The translations under genes were made by a program, and so were the position numbers. This document shows positions 34,093 to 43,193 of a stretch of 49,996 nt of DNA, one piece after another. Positions within the stretch are counted from its first letter, which is position 1; the number at the start of each line of letters is the position of its first letter. Under the pieces are notes generated by a model. The model was not told the DNA's origin, searched no databases, and saw only the letters and a list, made by a program, of their open reading frames with translations. Where the stretch lies: contig JACQWM010000028.1 of NCBI GenBank assembly GCA_016209275.1, forward strand, positions 1 to 49,996, written 5' to 3'. Source of the stretch: Candidatus Omnitrophota bacterium. GTDB lineage: Bacteria; Omnitrophota; Gorgyraeia; Aquiviventales; Aquiviventaceae.

Positions 34093-35814
34093 ATGAAGTG
34101 GTCCAGATATTTTCTGCCAACACTCAGAGAAGATCCGAAAGATGCCGAGTCGATCAGCCATAAGCTGATGGTGCGGGCGGGTTTGATCCGCCGGCTCGGC
34201 TCCGGCGCCTACTCGTATCTGCCGTTTGGGTTGCGCGCGCTGCAGAAGGCCATAGCCATCGTCCGCGAAGAAATGAATCGAGCCGGAGCGCAGGAGCTGC
34301 TGATGCCGGTCCTTCAGCCGACCGAGCTGTGGAAGCGCACCGGCCGCTACGAGCTGCTCGGCGATGTGCTCATCACGTTCAAAGACCGCACCGACAAGGA
34401 AATCGCCCTCGGCCCGACTCACGAGGAAGTCGTCACCGACTTGCTCAAAGAAATCCGTTCGCCCAAGCATCTCCCCATGACGGTCTACCAAATCCAAAAC
34501 AAATTCCGCGATGAGCCAAGACCGCGCGGCGGGGTGATCCGCTCGAAAGAATTTTTGATGAAAGATGCGTACAGCTTCGACGCGGATCACGAAGGGCTTG
34601 GCCGCAGTTATGACGCCATGGCCAAGGCCTACCACCGGATTTTTACTCGCTGCGGGCTGAAGTTCCTGGCCTGCGAGGCGGATCCCGGGATGATGGGCGG
34701 CTCAGGCTCGCAAGAGTTCATGGGGCCGGCCGAGTGCGGGGAGGATCGCGTCGTGAAATGCACCACGTGCGACTACGCAGCAAACCTCGAAGCTGCCACG
34801 TGCCCACCTTCCACCTTCCACCTTCCACCTTCGACCGAGCGGCCACAGCCGCTCCAGGTGGTGAAAACGCCAGGCAAGCACAGTGTCAAAGAGGTCAGCG
34901 AATTTCTCAAGGTGCCATCGAGCGCATTGATCAAAACCCTGATCTACGACGTTGAGAAAGAGCATGTCGCGGTGCTGGTGCGCGGCGATCATGACGTGAA
35001 TGAGGCCAAGCTGGCCCGGGTCCTCACGTCAGCGCACGTGAAGCTCTCCGATGCCAAGACGATTGAGCGGCTTTCGGGCGCCCCGATGGGTTTTACCGGG
35101 CCGGTCAAGCTGGGTGGGGTCACGCTCGTGGCGGATCATGCGGTGATGCGCATGGTCAACGCGGTCACCGGAGCGAATGCGGCCGAAGCCCATATGATCA
35201 ATGTGAACCCCGGCCGAGATTTTACCGTGACTACTGAGGCCGATCTTCGGATGGTGACTGAAGCCGATGCATGCCCGAAGTGCGGAGGGCGCTTACGTTT
35301 TGTGAAAGCCATCGAAATCGGCCACGTGTTTAAGCTCGGCACCAAATACAGCCAAGCCCTGGGGGCGGAATTCCAAGCTGCGGATGGGGCGGTCAAACCC
35401 ATGGTCATGGGCTGCTACGGCATCGGGGTCAACCGCATCCTCGCCACGGCGATTGAGCAAGGCCATGACGCCGCTGGTATCATCTGGCCGGTTAACCTCG
35501 CCCCCTTTCAGGTGGTGATCAGCATCATGGAGCATGACAACGCTGAGCAGGGCAAGGTTGGCGAAGCGCTGTATGAGGCGCTCGGCAAGGCCGGTCTTGA
35601 AGCGCTGCTGGACGATCGTCAACTCTCTGCGGGCGTGAAGCTTAAGGATGCCGACTTGATTGGCATTCCCGTTCAAGTCGTCATCGGCAAAGTCTGGCAG
35701 GCCGAGCGAAAAGTGGAAGTCGTCGAGCGAGCCAGCAAACAGAAGGTTCAGGCAGAGCCGAGCCAGCTTGCGGCAACGATCCGCCAGTGGCTTGACAAGG
35801 CATCCTCTTCGTAG
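34093..35814 (+). CDS. proS: Prolyl-tRNA synthetase, bacterial type with editing domain
   Basis: 573 residues. The class II core shows RYFLPTLREDPKDAE, LIRRLGSGAYSYLPFGLRAL, motif 2 (IQNKFRDEPRPRGGVIRSKEFLMKDAYSF region) and motif 3 near GCYGIGVNRIL. The INS editing domain lies at about 255-380 (VKEVSEFLKV, VAVLVRGDHDVNE). Residues 238-248 (PPSTFHLPPST) are encoded by a 7-bp array and fall in the linker before the editing domain. A Cys pair (CTTC, CPKC) is present. The terminator follows the gene. Confidence 0.96.
   Translation: MKWSRYFLPTLREDPKDAESISHKLMVRAGLIRRLGSGAYSYLPFGLRALQKAIAIVREEMNRAGAQELLMPVLQPTELWKRTGRYELLGDVLITFKDRTDKEIALGPTHEEVVTDLLKEIRSPKHLPMTVYQIQNKFRDEPRPRGGVIRSKEFLMKDAYSFDADHEGLGRSYDAMAKAYHRIFTRCGLKFLACEADPGMMGGSGSQEFMGPAECGEDRVVKCTTCDYAANLEAATCPPSTFHLPPSTERPQPLQVVKTPGKHSVKEVSEFLKVPSSALIKTLIYDVEKEHVAVLVRGDHDVNEAKLARVLTSAHVKLSDAKTIERLSGAPMGFTGPVKLGGVTLVADHAVMRMVNAVTGANAAEAHMINVNPGRDFTVTTEADLRMVTEADACPKCGGRLRFVKAIEIGHVFKLGTKYSQALGAEFQAADGAVKPMVMGCYGIGVNRILATAIEQGHDAAGIIWPVNLAPFQVVISIMEHDNAEQGKVGEALYEALGKAGLEALLDDRQLSAGVKLKDADLIGIPVQVVIGKVWQAERKVEVVERASKQKVQAEPSQLAATIRQWLDKASSS
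34804..34835 (+). repeat. 7-bp repeat array inside proS (CCACCTT family)
   Basis: Four tandem CCACCTT units with a partial fifth, in frame, at the catalytic/editing domain linker. Confidence 0.85.
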
Positions 35815-35843
35815 TATTCTACGATTTACCATAGCAAGGCCAC

Positions 35844-35867
35844 AAGTGGGGTATCCCCCACTTTTTT
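35844..35867 (+). terminator. Rho-independent terminator between proS and rimP
   Basis: AAGTGGGG pairs with CCCCACTT around a four-base loop, followed by TTTTTT-rich sequence. It could also act as an attenuator for the rimP-nusA-infB operon. Confidence 0.85.
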
Positions 35868-35878
35868 ATTCTCCAGCG

Positions 35879-36343
35879 ATGCCAATAGAGGAAGCGCAGG
35901 TGGCGCAGATTCACGCGTTGGTTGAGCCGATTCTGGCGGAGGCGGGGATGGAGCTGGTGGAGCTGACCTGCCGCCCCCAAGGCCGCCAGGCGCTGATCCG
36001 GTTGCTTGTGGATCGGCCGGGCGGTGTCACGCTGGCGAACTGTGCCAGGGTCAATCAGCACATCAGCAACGCCTTAGAGCAGGCCAACATCATTGACAGC
36101 AGCTATATCGTGGAGGTGTCTTCGCCGGGGCTGGATCGCCCGCTGACGACCAAGCGGGATTTTGAGCGAGCGCTCGGAGAAGAGGTGCGCATGGAGCTGT
36201 TGACGGACAACGGAAAGACCAAAGAGCTGATGGGCATCATTCTGGCGGTCCAGCCGGAGGCGGTGGTGGTCAAGACGCCGGCTGGCAACGTCACGGTCCC
36301 ATTCACCCAGATCACCGTCGCGAAAAAAGCGCTGCGATGGTAG
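35879..36343 (+). CDS. rimP: Ribosome maturation factor
   Basis: 154 residues. GMELVELTCRPQGRQALIRLLVDRPGG and SSYIVEVSSPGLDRPLTTKRDFERALG are the hallmark RimP stretches; a small SH3-like C-terminal domain follows (GIILAVQPEAVVVKT). It aids 30S assembly. Position before nusA and infB is the standard operon order. ATG 35879 has only weak ribosome-binding sequence. Confidence 0.94.
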   Translation: MPIEEAQVAQIHALVEPILAEAGMELVELTCRPQGRQALIRLLVDRPGGVTLANCARVNQHISNALEQANIIDSSYIVEVSSPGLDRPLTTKRDFERALGEEVRMELLTDNGKTKELMGIILAVQPEAVVVKTPAGNVTVPFTQITVAKKALRW

Positions 36344-36353
36344 GACGAGGACG

Positions 36354-37646
36354 ATGAGCAGTAGAGAATTGCTGACCATTCTTGAGTCGATTGAGCGGGA
36401 CAAAGGCGTCGACCGCGAGGTCCTGATCCAAGCGGTTGAGGCGGCGGTGGCGACGGCGGCCAAAAAGAGCGAAGGGGTCAGCGAGGAAACGGAGGCGAGT
36501 GCCACCTTTGACCGCAAGACCGGCAAACTCACCGTGATCGTCGCCGGCAAGGAGATTGACTCTGCGCACCTGACCCGCATCGCCGCGCAAACCGCCAAGC
36601 AGGTGATCATCCAAAAAATCCGCGAAGCGGAGCGGGACGTCATCTTCAACGAATTCCAGGGCCGCGTCGGCGATATCATCACCGGCTCCGTGCACCGGTT
36701 TGAGCGGGGTGATATCATTGTGGAGCTGGGCCGGACCGAAGCGGTGCTGCCGAAATCCGAGCGGATCCCGCACGAAGAGTATCACCAGGGCGACCGCCTG
36801 CAAGGGTATGTGCTGGACGTCCGCAAGAGCGCGAAAGGGCCTGCGGTGGTGCTCTCGCGCACGCACGACAACTTCATCCGCGGGCTCTTCGCCCTTGAGG
36901 TGCCGGAGATCGGCGAGGGCATCGTGGAGATCAAGGGGATCGCTCGCGAGGCCGGCGACCGGACCAAACTCGCCGTCGCGTCGGGCGATGACAAGGTGGA
37001 TTGCGTGGGGGCCTGTGTGGGCATGCGCGGCACCCGGGTGAAAAATATCGTCCGCGAGCTGCACGGAGAAAAAGTCGACATCATCCGCTGGCATGAGGAT
37101 CCCAAGGAATTCATCGCCGCCTCGCTGTCTCCGGCGAAGATCGCCGATATCGAGCTGCATGCCGACGCGCATGATGCGCTGGTGATCGTTGATGATGATC
37201 AGCTCTCGCTCGCCATCGGCAAGAAAGGCCAGAATGTGCGGTTGGCGTCGAAGCTCACCGGCTGGCAGCTTGACATCAAGAGCCGCTCGCAGTTAGCACA
37301 GAGCGGCCAGGCGGACGCGCCCTTGCGCAGCCTGCCTGGCGTCGGTCCCTTATTGGAGCAGCGGCTGAACGAGGCCGGCATCACGAAGGTCGCCCAGCTT
37401 GCGGCCAAGACCCTGGAGCAGCTCACCGCGATTAAAGGCATCGGCGAAAAAACCGCCGAGAAGCTGCTGCAGTCGGCAAAGGCATCCCTGAGTCAGCCGC
37501 CGTCAGGCGGTCCTGCCTCGCCGTCAGGCGGAGCCGCCGATCGGAGTCCCAAGGTTGACGGCGGCGAGACGACGGAGGCCGCCCAACCTCCCGCGAAGGC
37601 CGAACCTGAACAGGAAGGGACGCCAGAGGCATCGAATGAAAGTTAG
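36354..37646 (+). CDS. nusA: Transcription termination/antitermination factor
   Basis: 430 residues. The N-terminal RNA-polymerase-binding domain is followed by S1 (GRVGDIITGSVHRFERGDIIVELG) and two KH domains (GACVGMRGTRVKNIV, LAIGKKGQNVRLASKLTGW). A C-terminal helix-hairpin-helix repeat follows (LPGVGPLLEQRLNEAGI, IKGIGEKTAEKLL). The acidic tail contains two copies of a GCCGTCAGGCGG element (37498-37531). It overlaps infB by 11 bases. Confidence 0.96.
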   Translation: MSSRELLTILESIERDKGVDREVLIQAVEAAVATAAKKSEGVSEETEASATFDRKTGKLTVIVAGKEIDSAHLTRIAAQTAKQVIIQKIREAERDVIFNEFQGRVGDIITGSVHRFERGDIIVELGRTEAVLPKSERIPHEEYHQGDRLQGYVLDVRKSAKGPAVVLSRTHDNFIRGLFALEVPEIGEGIVEIKGIAREAGDRTKLAVASGDDKVDCVGACVGMRGTRVKNIVRELHGEKVDIIRWHEDPKEFIAASLSPAKIADIELHADAHDALVIVDDDQLSLAIGKKGQNVRLASKLTGWQLDIKSRSQLAQSGQADAPLRSLPGVGPLLEQRLNEAGITKVAQLAAKTLEQLTAIKGIGEKTAEKLLQSAKASLSQPPSGGPASPSGGAADRSPKVDGGETTEAAQPPAKAEPEQEGTPEASNES

Positions 37647-39954
37647 CGAACTCGCGAAAGCCTTGCATCTGAGCTCGAGCGAGCTGTTGGTCAAGCTCAA
37701 AGCCCTGCGGGTGAGAGCCGCGAGTGCTACGAGCACGCTGGATGCGGATGCGGTCAACCGCGTGCGCAAAGCGCTGACGGTGCGCGCCCCAGCCAAAAAG
37801 GCCGCTCCCGCCGCAAAGGCCTCGGTGAAGAAATCGACAAAAGCGCCCCCCGCAAAGGCCGCCGCCAAAACGGCGGTCTCGGCGGCCAAGACCTCAGCCG
37901 CAGCGAAAGCCGCTCCGACGGCGCCATCGGTCCCCCGAGCGGCCGTCGCAAAGTCCGCTGAGCCCATCATCAAGCCGGCCCGGCCCGTCGCCACGGCCCC
38001 GTCGTCGGCGGCGCCCGCTCGCCCAGCGGCGGCGCCATCGCTTCATCTGGCACCGGCGGCCCGTGGTGCGCGCGCCGCGGCGGCCACCCTGGCCCCGCCG
38101 AAACCGAAACCGCCGGCTCCTGTCGCGCCATCCGCCAAGCCCGCGCCGTCACCGGAAGCGCTTACGGCACCGCCTGCTGCCGCCGAGACTCCGGCAGCGC
38201 CCAAGCGGCTTGAGCTGCGATTTCCAGTGACGGTTAAGGATCTTGCGCAGGCCATGGGGATGAATGCCAGCGAGCTGATCAAATATCTCATGCAGCAGAA
38301 GATCTTCGCCTCACTGCTGCACCCGCTGAACGAGGCGGTGGCGACCAAGGCAGCGCAGGCGTTTCACTGGGAGGTGGCCCCGCAGCCGACCCTCGAAGAG
38401 CAGCTGCTGCAGGCGGCGGAGCCGGATCCCGCGCATCTCGCACCGCGCGCTCCGGTCGTGACCTTCATGGGGCACGTTGATCACGGCAAGACCAGCCTGC
38501 TGGATGCGATCCGCGAAGCGAAAGTGGCCGAGCGGGAAGCCGGAGGCATTACGCAGCATATCGGCGCCTATGAAGTCTTGCTGGACAAGGGGCGCGTGAC
38601 ATTTCTCGATACCCCCGGCCATGAAGCGTTCAGCGCGCTGCGGGCTCGAGGAGCGAATATCACCGATATTGTCGTGCTGGTTGTGGCCGCGGATGACGGG
38701 GTGATGCCGCAAACGGTCGAAGCGATCAACCATGCAAACGCCGCCGATGTTCCCATCGTGGTGGCCATGAACAAAATGGATAAAGCGGAGGCGAATCCCC
38801 AAAAACTGAAGCAGCAGCTGACACAGCACGGCCTCATCGCGGAAGACTGGGGCGGCAAGACGATCATGGTGCCGGTGTCCGCGCGCAGCCGGCAGGGCAT
38901 CGACCAACTCTTGGAAATGCTGCTGCTCGAAGCGGAATTGCTGGAATTGAAAGCCGATCCGACGTGCCCCGCCTCGGGCGCGGTGATTGAAGCCAAGCAA
39001 ACGAAAGATCGCGGGCCGGTGGCGACCCTGCTCGTGCAGCACGGCACGCTGCGCATCGGCGAGACGATCGTGATCGGCCACCTCATCGGCCGGGTGCGCG
39101 CGATGGTGGATGATCGCGGTCACCGCGTCAAGGAGGCCGGGCCGTCAAAACCCATCGAGGTGCTCGGCCTGCCCGAGGTGCCGCAGGCCGGCGATCGGTT
39201 CCTCATCGTGCCGGATGATAAGCTGGCCCGGCAGCTGGCCGAACACCGGCAAACCCGGAAAGACCTGCAGGCGGTGCTGCATCCAAAACGCATCACGCTA
39301 GAGGAGCTGCACCAGCGCATCGCCGAAGGCAAGCTCAAGGAGCTCCGATTGATTCTGAAGGCCGATGTCCAGGGTTCGCTCGAGGCTATTGTGCAGAGCC
39401 TGCAGAAGCTAGATGCTGAGAAGCACGAAGTGTCGTTTAAGATGCTGCACATCGGCGTGGGGGACATCAACGAATCGGATGTGATTCTGGCGGCGGCGTC
39501 TGACGCGATTGTCGTGGGATTTCACGTCGGGGTCGATCTGAAAGTGCAAGTGCTGGCGGCGACACAGGGTGTTGATCTGCATATCTATCAGATTATTTAT
39601 GAGCTGGTCGGGGCCATCAAGGCGGCGATCGAAGGATTGCTGGAGCCGACCATTGAAGAGCTCTTCGTGGGCCGCGCCGAGGTGCGCAAGATCTTTCCGA
39701 CCTCGAAGGGCCTGGTGGCCGGGTGCATGGTGACGAAGGGCAGCGTGCGCCGCGACTGCACGATCCGCGTCATCCGCGGCAAGGATCGGCTGGCGGAGAC
39801 CACCATCGGCAGCCTGAAGCGCCTGAAGGATGATGCGCGCGAGGTGCAGGAAGGCGTTGAGTGCGGGGTGCTGTTAGCGCATGCCACGAACCTGCAAGTC
39901 GGCGATCTGCTGGAAGCGTGGGAATTGAAGAAGGTGGCGAGAAAGTTGGACTAG
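37636..39954 (+). CDS. infB: Translation initiation factor IF-2
   Basis: 772 residues. The short N-terminal domain MKVSELAKALHLSSSELLVKL sets the start at 37636. An Ala/Pro/Lys-rich linker covers about 55-195, then IF2-N (VTVKDLAQAMGMNASELIKYL). The G domain has GHVDHGKTSLLDAI, DTPGHEAF and NKMDKAEAN. Domains II to IV complete the usual layout. It brings initiator tRNA to the 30S subunit. The usual followers rbfA and truB are absent here. Confidence 0.97.
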   Translation: MKVSELAKALHLSSSELLVKLKALRVRAASATSTLDADAVNRVRKALTVRAPAKKAAPAAKASVKKSTKAPPAKAAAKTAVSAAKTSAAAKAAPTAPSVPRAAVAKSAEPIIKPARPVATAPSSAAPARPAAAPSLHLAPAARGARAAAATLAPPKPKPPAPVAPSAKPAPSPEALTAPPAAAETPAAPKRLELRFPVTVKDLAQAMGMNASELIKYLMQQKIFASLLHPLNEAVATKAAQAFHWEVAPQPTLEEQLLQAAEPDPAHLAPRAPVVTFMGHVDHGKTSLLDAIREAKVAEREAGGITQHIGAYEVLLDKGRVTFLDTPGHEAFSALRARGANITDIVVLVVAADDGVMPQTVEAINHANAADVPIVVAMNKMDKAEANPQKLKQQLTQHGLIAEDWGGKTIMVPVSARSRQGIDQLLEMLLLEAELLELKADPTCPASGAVIEAKQTKDRGPVATLLVQHGTLRIGETIVIGHLIGRVRAMVDDRGHRVKEAGPSKPIEVLGLPEVPQAGDRFLIVPDDKLARQLAEHRQTRKDLQAVLHPKRITLEELHQRIAEGKLKELRLILKADVQGSLEAIVQSLQKLDAEKHEVSFKMLHIGVGDINESDVILAAASDAIVVGFHVGVDLKVQVLAATQGVDLHIYQIIYELVGAIKAAIEGLLEPTIEELFVGRAEVRKIFPTSKGLVAGCMVTKGSVRRDCTIRVIRGKDRLAETTIGSLKRLKDDAREVQEGVECGVLLAHATNLQVGDLLEAWELKKVARKLD

Positions 39955-39959
39955 TGCCC

Positions 39960-40556
39960 ATGGCTCGGATGGTGTTGGCGGCAGTCGTGAGCGCGTTCAT
40001 CGGGAGCCTGATGTGCGGCATGCAGGGCGAGGCCGCCAGCGCCGCATCCGATTCGGCCACGACCGGGGTGGCGTACGGCGTCTACGGGGTGGCCATGGCG
40101 GGGAAATTCCCCGGGCCAGAGAACGACGTGTCCGTCGCCGATGGGCACCGCCTGGAAGATGGCCGGCGCTTCGTGGTGGTGGTGGGCGATTCGAATACGG
40201 AGACGGTGTCCTCGCCGGATGCCGCCACTCCGCGGTCCACCCGCTATCTGACCTGGTTGACGTTTGAGTTTGCCGACCAAGCGGCGTACGGCACCTATAC
40301 GCTCCCCGCCAAAGACGTTCGCGTCTATTACTCCGTGTTGGGGTTCGGCGCCACCCAGCAGGAAGAATTGTACAGCGAGAAGGTGACGGGGAGCGTGAGC
40401 ATCGATGATGACAAGCGCATCATCGCATTTGATTTGGTGGTGTCGCTCGTGAGCCAGAGCGAGGCGTCTCAGCGCAGGCAGCGAAGCATTCGCGGGAAGT
40501 ACGTGTTCCGCGTGCTGCCGCTCAAAGAGATGCGGTGGCCTTGGGGCTCCCGGTAA
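39960..40556 (+). CDS. Secreted protein of unknown function
   Basis: 198 residues from ATG 39960. A signal peptide (MVLAAVVSAFIGSLMCGMQGEAASA) precedes a beta-rich domain with alternating charged and hydrophobic residues, including RFVVVVGDSNTETV and KDVRVYYSVLGFG. I do not recognise the family. A cysteine in the signal is not in a good lipobox. It is squeezed between infB and trpS with gaps of a few bases, so it is probably co-transcribed with them. Confidence 0.7.
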   Translation: MARMVLAAVVSAFIGSLMCGMQGEAASAASDSATTGVAYGVYGVAMAGKFPGPENDVSVADGHRLEDGRRFVVVVGDSNTETVSSPDAATPRSTRYLTWLTFEFADQAAYGTYTLPAKDVRVYYSVLGFGATQQEELYSEKVTGSVSIDDDKRIIAFDLVVSLVSQSEASQRRQRSIRGKYVFRVLPLKEMRWPWGSR

Positions 40557-40563
40557 CCTGCGC

Positions 40564-41619
40564 ATGAAACAACGCGTGCTCAGCGGGATGCGGCCGACCG
40601 GCCAATTGCATCTCGGCCACTTGGTCGGGGCGCTGGCCAATTGGAACTCGCTGCAAGCGTCGTACGAGTGCTTCTTCATGGTCGCGGACTACCACGCGCT
40701 CATGAGCGAGTATGAGCACCCCCAACGCCTCCATGAATGGTCGCTGGAGAACGTGCGCGACTGGCTTGCCGCCGGCATTGATCCCTCCCGCAGCGTGATC
40801 TTCCGGCAGTCGGATGTCCCTGAGCACCTGGAGCTCTTCGCCATACTCGCCATGCTGACACCGTTAGGGTGGGTCGAGCGGGTGCCGACGTACAAGGAGC
40901 AGCTGCGGGAAATCCAGGGGAGGGATTTGGCCACCTACGGATTTCTCGGCTATCCGGTGCTGCAAGCGGCGGACATTTTGCTCTACAAGGCGCATGCGGT
41001 GCCGGTGGGCGAGGACCAGTTGCCGCACCTGGAGCTCGCGCGTGAGATCGTCCGGCGAATCCACTTTCTGCTGAAGCGCGAGATGTTTCCCGAGCCGAAA
41101 GCGCTGCTGACCGAAGCCCCGAAACTCCTTGGCACCGACGGTCGCAAGATGTCAAAAAGCTATGGCAACACGATCAATCTCTCGGAGTCAGCCGAGGGGA
41201 TTCGCGCGACGGCGCAGAAGATGTTCACCGATCCGCTGCGCATCAAGCGCACCGATCCAGGGCACCCGGAGACGTGCAACGTCTGCAATTATCACAAGAT
41301 GCTCAACCCGACCGGCTACCAGCCGTTTTGGGACGGCTGTCGCAACGCCACGCGGGGCTGTGTCGAGAATAAGCGCGACCTTGGCGAGCTGCTGGTTCAG
41401 CTGACCGAGCCGTTTCGCGCGGCGCGATCACGCGGCCCTTCGACGGGCGACATCGAGCGCATCTTGCGCGACGGCGCCATGCGGGCCCGCGCCGTGGCCC
41501 AGCAGACGATTCATGAGGTGAAGCAAGCCTTCGGCCTTATTGGCGGTGACCAAGTGGCCAAGTGGCCAAGTGGCCAAGTCATACCCGGCCACCCGGCCAC
41601 CCGGCCACCCGGCCACTGA
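40564..41619 (+). CDS. trpS: Tryptophanyl-tRNA synthetase
   Basis: 351 residues. The class I HIGH-type motif is PTGQLHLGHLVGAL near residue 12 and the KMSKS motif is GRKMSKSYGN near residue 199. YPVLQAADILLY and VGEDQLPHLELAREI match the family. The last 22 residues (from VAKWPSGQVIPGHPATRPPG) are encoded by a repeat pair rather than by family sequence. It ends one base before scpA. Confidence 0.96.
   Translation: MKQRVLSGMRPTGQLHLGHLVGALANWNSLQASYECFFMVADYHALMSEYEHPQRLHEWSLENVRDWLAAGIDPSRSVIFRQSDVPEHLELFAILAMLTPLGWVERVPTYKEQLREIQGRDLATYGFLGYPVLQAADILLYKAHAVPVGEDQLPHLELAREIVRRIHFLLKREMFPEPKALLTEAPKLLGTDGRKMSKSYGNTINLSESAEGIRATAQKMFTDPLRIKRTDPGHPETCNVCNYHKMLNPTGYQPFWDGCRNATRGCVENKRDLGELLVQLTEPFRAARSRGPSTGDIERILRDGAMRARAVAQQTIHEVKQAFGLIGGDQVAKWPSGQVIPGHPATRPPGH
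41550..41616 (+). repeat. 8-bp paired repeat arrays between trpS and scpA
   Basis: Left array: CCAAGTGG units (41550-41580). Right array: GGCCACCC units (41583-41616). The reverse complement of the right array is GTGGCCGG units, so the two match at six of every eight positions and could form an interrupted hairpin. The arrays encode the TrpRS tail. Confidence 0.85.
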
Positions 41620-41620
41620 A

Positions 41621-42337
41621 ATGCGGTACGAAGTCGATGCGGACATTTACGAAGGCTCCTTGTCGCTCCTCGTGGAGTTGACCAAGGCCAATCTCGTCGA
41701 TGTGTTTCTCATCAAGCTGGTGGATCTTACCGAGCAATACCTGGAGCAGGTCAAGCGCTCCGGGATTGAGTTGAACGAGCTGGCGGAGCCGCTGCCGCTG
41801 CTGGGGATGCTCGTGGCGATCAAGGCCCGAGGCTTGCTGCCCCAGCCTCCGATGGTGGATGAGGAGGACGTCCCGGTCAGCCTTGAGGAGCTCGAGCGGA
41901 GACTCAAGGAGTACGAGCAGTTCAAGACCGTCGCGCAATTGCTCGCCGAGCTGCATGCCTTGCAGCACAAGCATTTTGGCCGCGCGCCGGCAGCGTGTAC
42001 GACCGATGCCGGTGATGCCGCGGCGGCCCCTGCACCCGCGGAAGTCAGCCTCACCGATTTGATGGGGGCCTTCGGCCGCGTGCTGAAGAAAGCCGGCGCG
42101 CCGATCTATGAGGTGAACGTCGAGCCCTGGACCGTCGAGATGAAATTCACCGAGCTGCGCGTGCTCTTGACGGTGAAGCGGCACGTGCGTTTTCTTGATA
42201 TTTTTACGCCGGAGAAAAGCAAATTGGAGCTGGTGGTGACCTTTTTGGCCTTGTTGGAGCTCATCCGCCAACGCATCGCCCGTGCCATCCAAGAATCCTC
42301 GTTTTCAGACATCACTATCACCGTGGTTTCGAGCTGA
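41621..42337 (+). CDS. scpA: Segregation and condensation protein A
   Basis: 238 residues from ATG 41621. The N-terminal kleisin part has YEGSLSLLVELTKANLVDVFLIKL, where the usual GPLDLLL reads GSLSLLV. The C-terminal winged helix has VTFLALLELIRQRIARAIQ. It bridges SMC heads with ScpB to compact the chromosome. The upstream open frame extension is repeat sequence. The gene precedes scpB, as usual. Confidence 0.93.
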   Translation: MRYEVDADIYEGSLSLLVELTKANLVDVFLIKLVDLTEQYLEQVKRSGIELNELAEPLPLLGMLVAIKARGLLPQPPMVDEEDVPVSLEELERRLKEYEQFKTVAQLLAELHALQHKHFGRAPAACTTDAGDAAAAPAPAEVSLTDLMGAFGRVLKKAGAPIYEVNVEPWTVEMKFTELRVLLTVKRHVRFLDIFTPEKSKLELVVTFLALLELIRQRIARAIQESSFSDITITVVSS

Positions 42338-42344
42338 GGGGGGT

Positions 42345-42908
42345 ATGGAACAGGTTGAACTGAAGCGGGTCATTGAAGGCTTGTTGTTTGTGTTCAGCGA
42401 GTCATTATCGGTGAAGCGGCTCAAGGACATTCTGCAGGATGCGGACGACACAGCGATCCGGCAGGCGGTAGAACACCTCAATGCCGAATATGCGGCGGCG
42501 AATCGCGCGTTCCGGATCCAAGACATCGCCGGGGGCTTGCACATGGTGACCGATGAGTCGCTCGCCCCCTGGATTCGCAAGGCGCTGCAGCCGCCCAAGC
42601 CGGATTCGGTCACATCGGCGACGATGGAAACACTCGCCATCATCGCGTATCGCCAGCCGATCACCAAAGCCGAAATCGAAGCGGTCCGCGGCGTTGATGC
42701 GACTGCTTCACTTGATACCCTCGTTGAGCGGCAATTTGTGAAAATGACCGGCCGAAAAGACACGCCGGGCCGGCCGTTTCTCTACGGAACCACCACGGAG
42801 TTTCTGCGCCATTTCGGGCTGACATCAATTGAAGCATTACCCAAAATGGCCACGCCCACGATTCAAGAGCCTCATGCCGAATCTGCCGTCGCTACGCCGT
42901 CGAATTGA
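42345..42908 (+). CDS. scpB: Segregation and condensation protein B
   Basis: 187 residues. Two winged helices: IEGLLFVFSESLSVKRLKDIL with RIQDIAGGLHMVTDE, then SATMETLAIIAYRQPITKAEIEAVRGVD, the family signature, and GRPFLYGTTTEFLRHFGL. It is the partner of ScpA in the SMC complex. Its end overlaps the chorismate mutase start by 35 bases. Confidence 0.96.
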   Translation: MEQVELKRVIEGLLFVFSESLSVKRLKDILQDADDTAIRQAVEHLNAEYAAANRAFRIQDIAGGLHMVTDESLAPWIRKALQPPKPDSVTSATMETLAIIAYRQPITKAEIEAVRGVDATASLDTLVERQFVKMTGRKDTPGRPFLYGTTTEFLRHFGLTSIEALPKMATPTIQEPHAESAVATPSN

Positions 42909-43170
42909 CCGGCTGGATGAGCAGCTCTTGCGCCTGCTGAATCAGCGGGCCGCTTTGGCACTCGCCATCGGCCGGATCAAGCATCGGCGCAAGTGGCCGG
43001 TGTTTGACGCGGCGCGCGAGGCCTCGGTGTTGAAGCACGTGGTCCACGCCAACCGTGGCCCGCTCTCGCCGCGGGCGGTCGAGCATGCGTTCCAAGCCAT
43101 TTTGTGCGAGTGCCGCCGCCGTGAGCGTCGTTCTGCGAAACGGCGACGACAGAGTCCAGTGAGTAAGTGA
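42874..43170 (+). CDS. aroQ: Chorismate mutase, AroQ type
   Basis: 98 residues, all helical. LRRRIDRLDEQLLRLLNQRAALALAIGRIK is the AroQ helix 1 with the active-site arginine and lysine; FDAAREASVLKHV and PLSPRAVEHAFQAIL follow. It turns chorismate into prephenate, the substrate of PheA and TyrA encoded downstream. The C-terminus is Arg-rich and its last codons come from a repeat array. Confidence 0.9.
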   Translation: MPNLPSLRRRIDRLDEQLLRLLNQRAALALAIGRIKHRRKWPVFDAAREASVLKHVVHANRGPLSPRAVEHAFQAILCECRRRERRSAKRRRQSPVSK

Positions 43171-43193
43171 GCGGGTGAGTCAGTGAGTGAGGG
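43159..43193 (+). repeat. 8-bp repeat array between aroQ and pheA (GTGAGTNN units)
   Basis: GTGAGTAAGTGAGCGGGTGA then GTCAGTGAGTGAGGG. It supplies the aroQ stop and the GTG start of pheA, and GGTGA inside it could act as ribosome-binding site. Confidence 0.7.
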
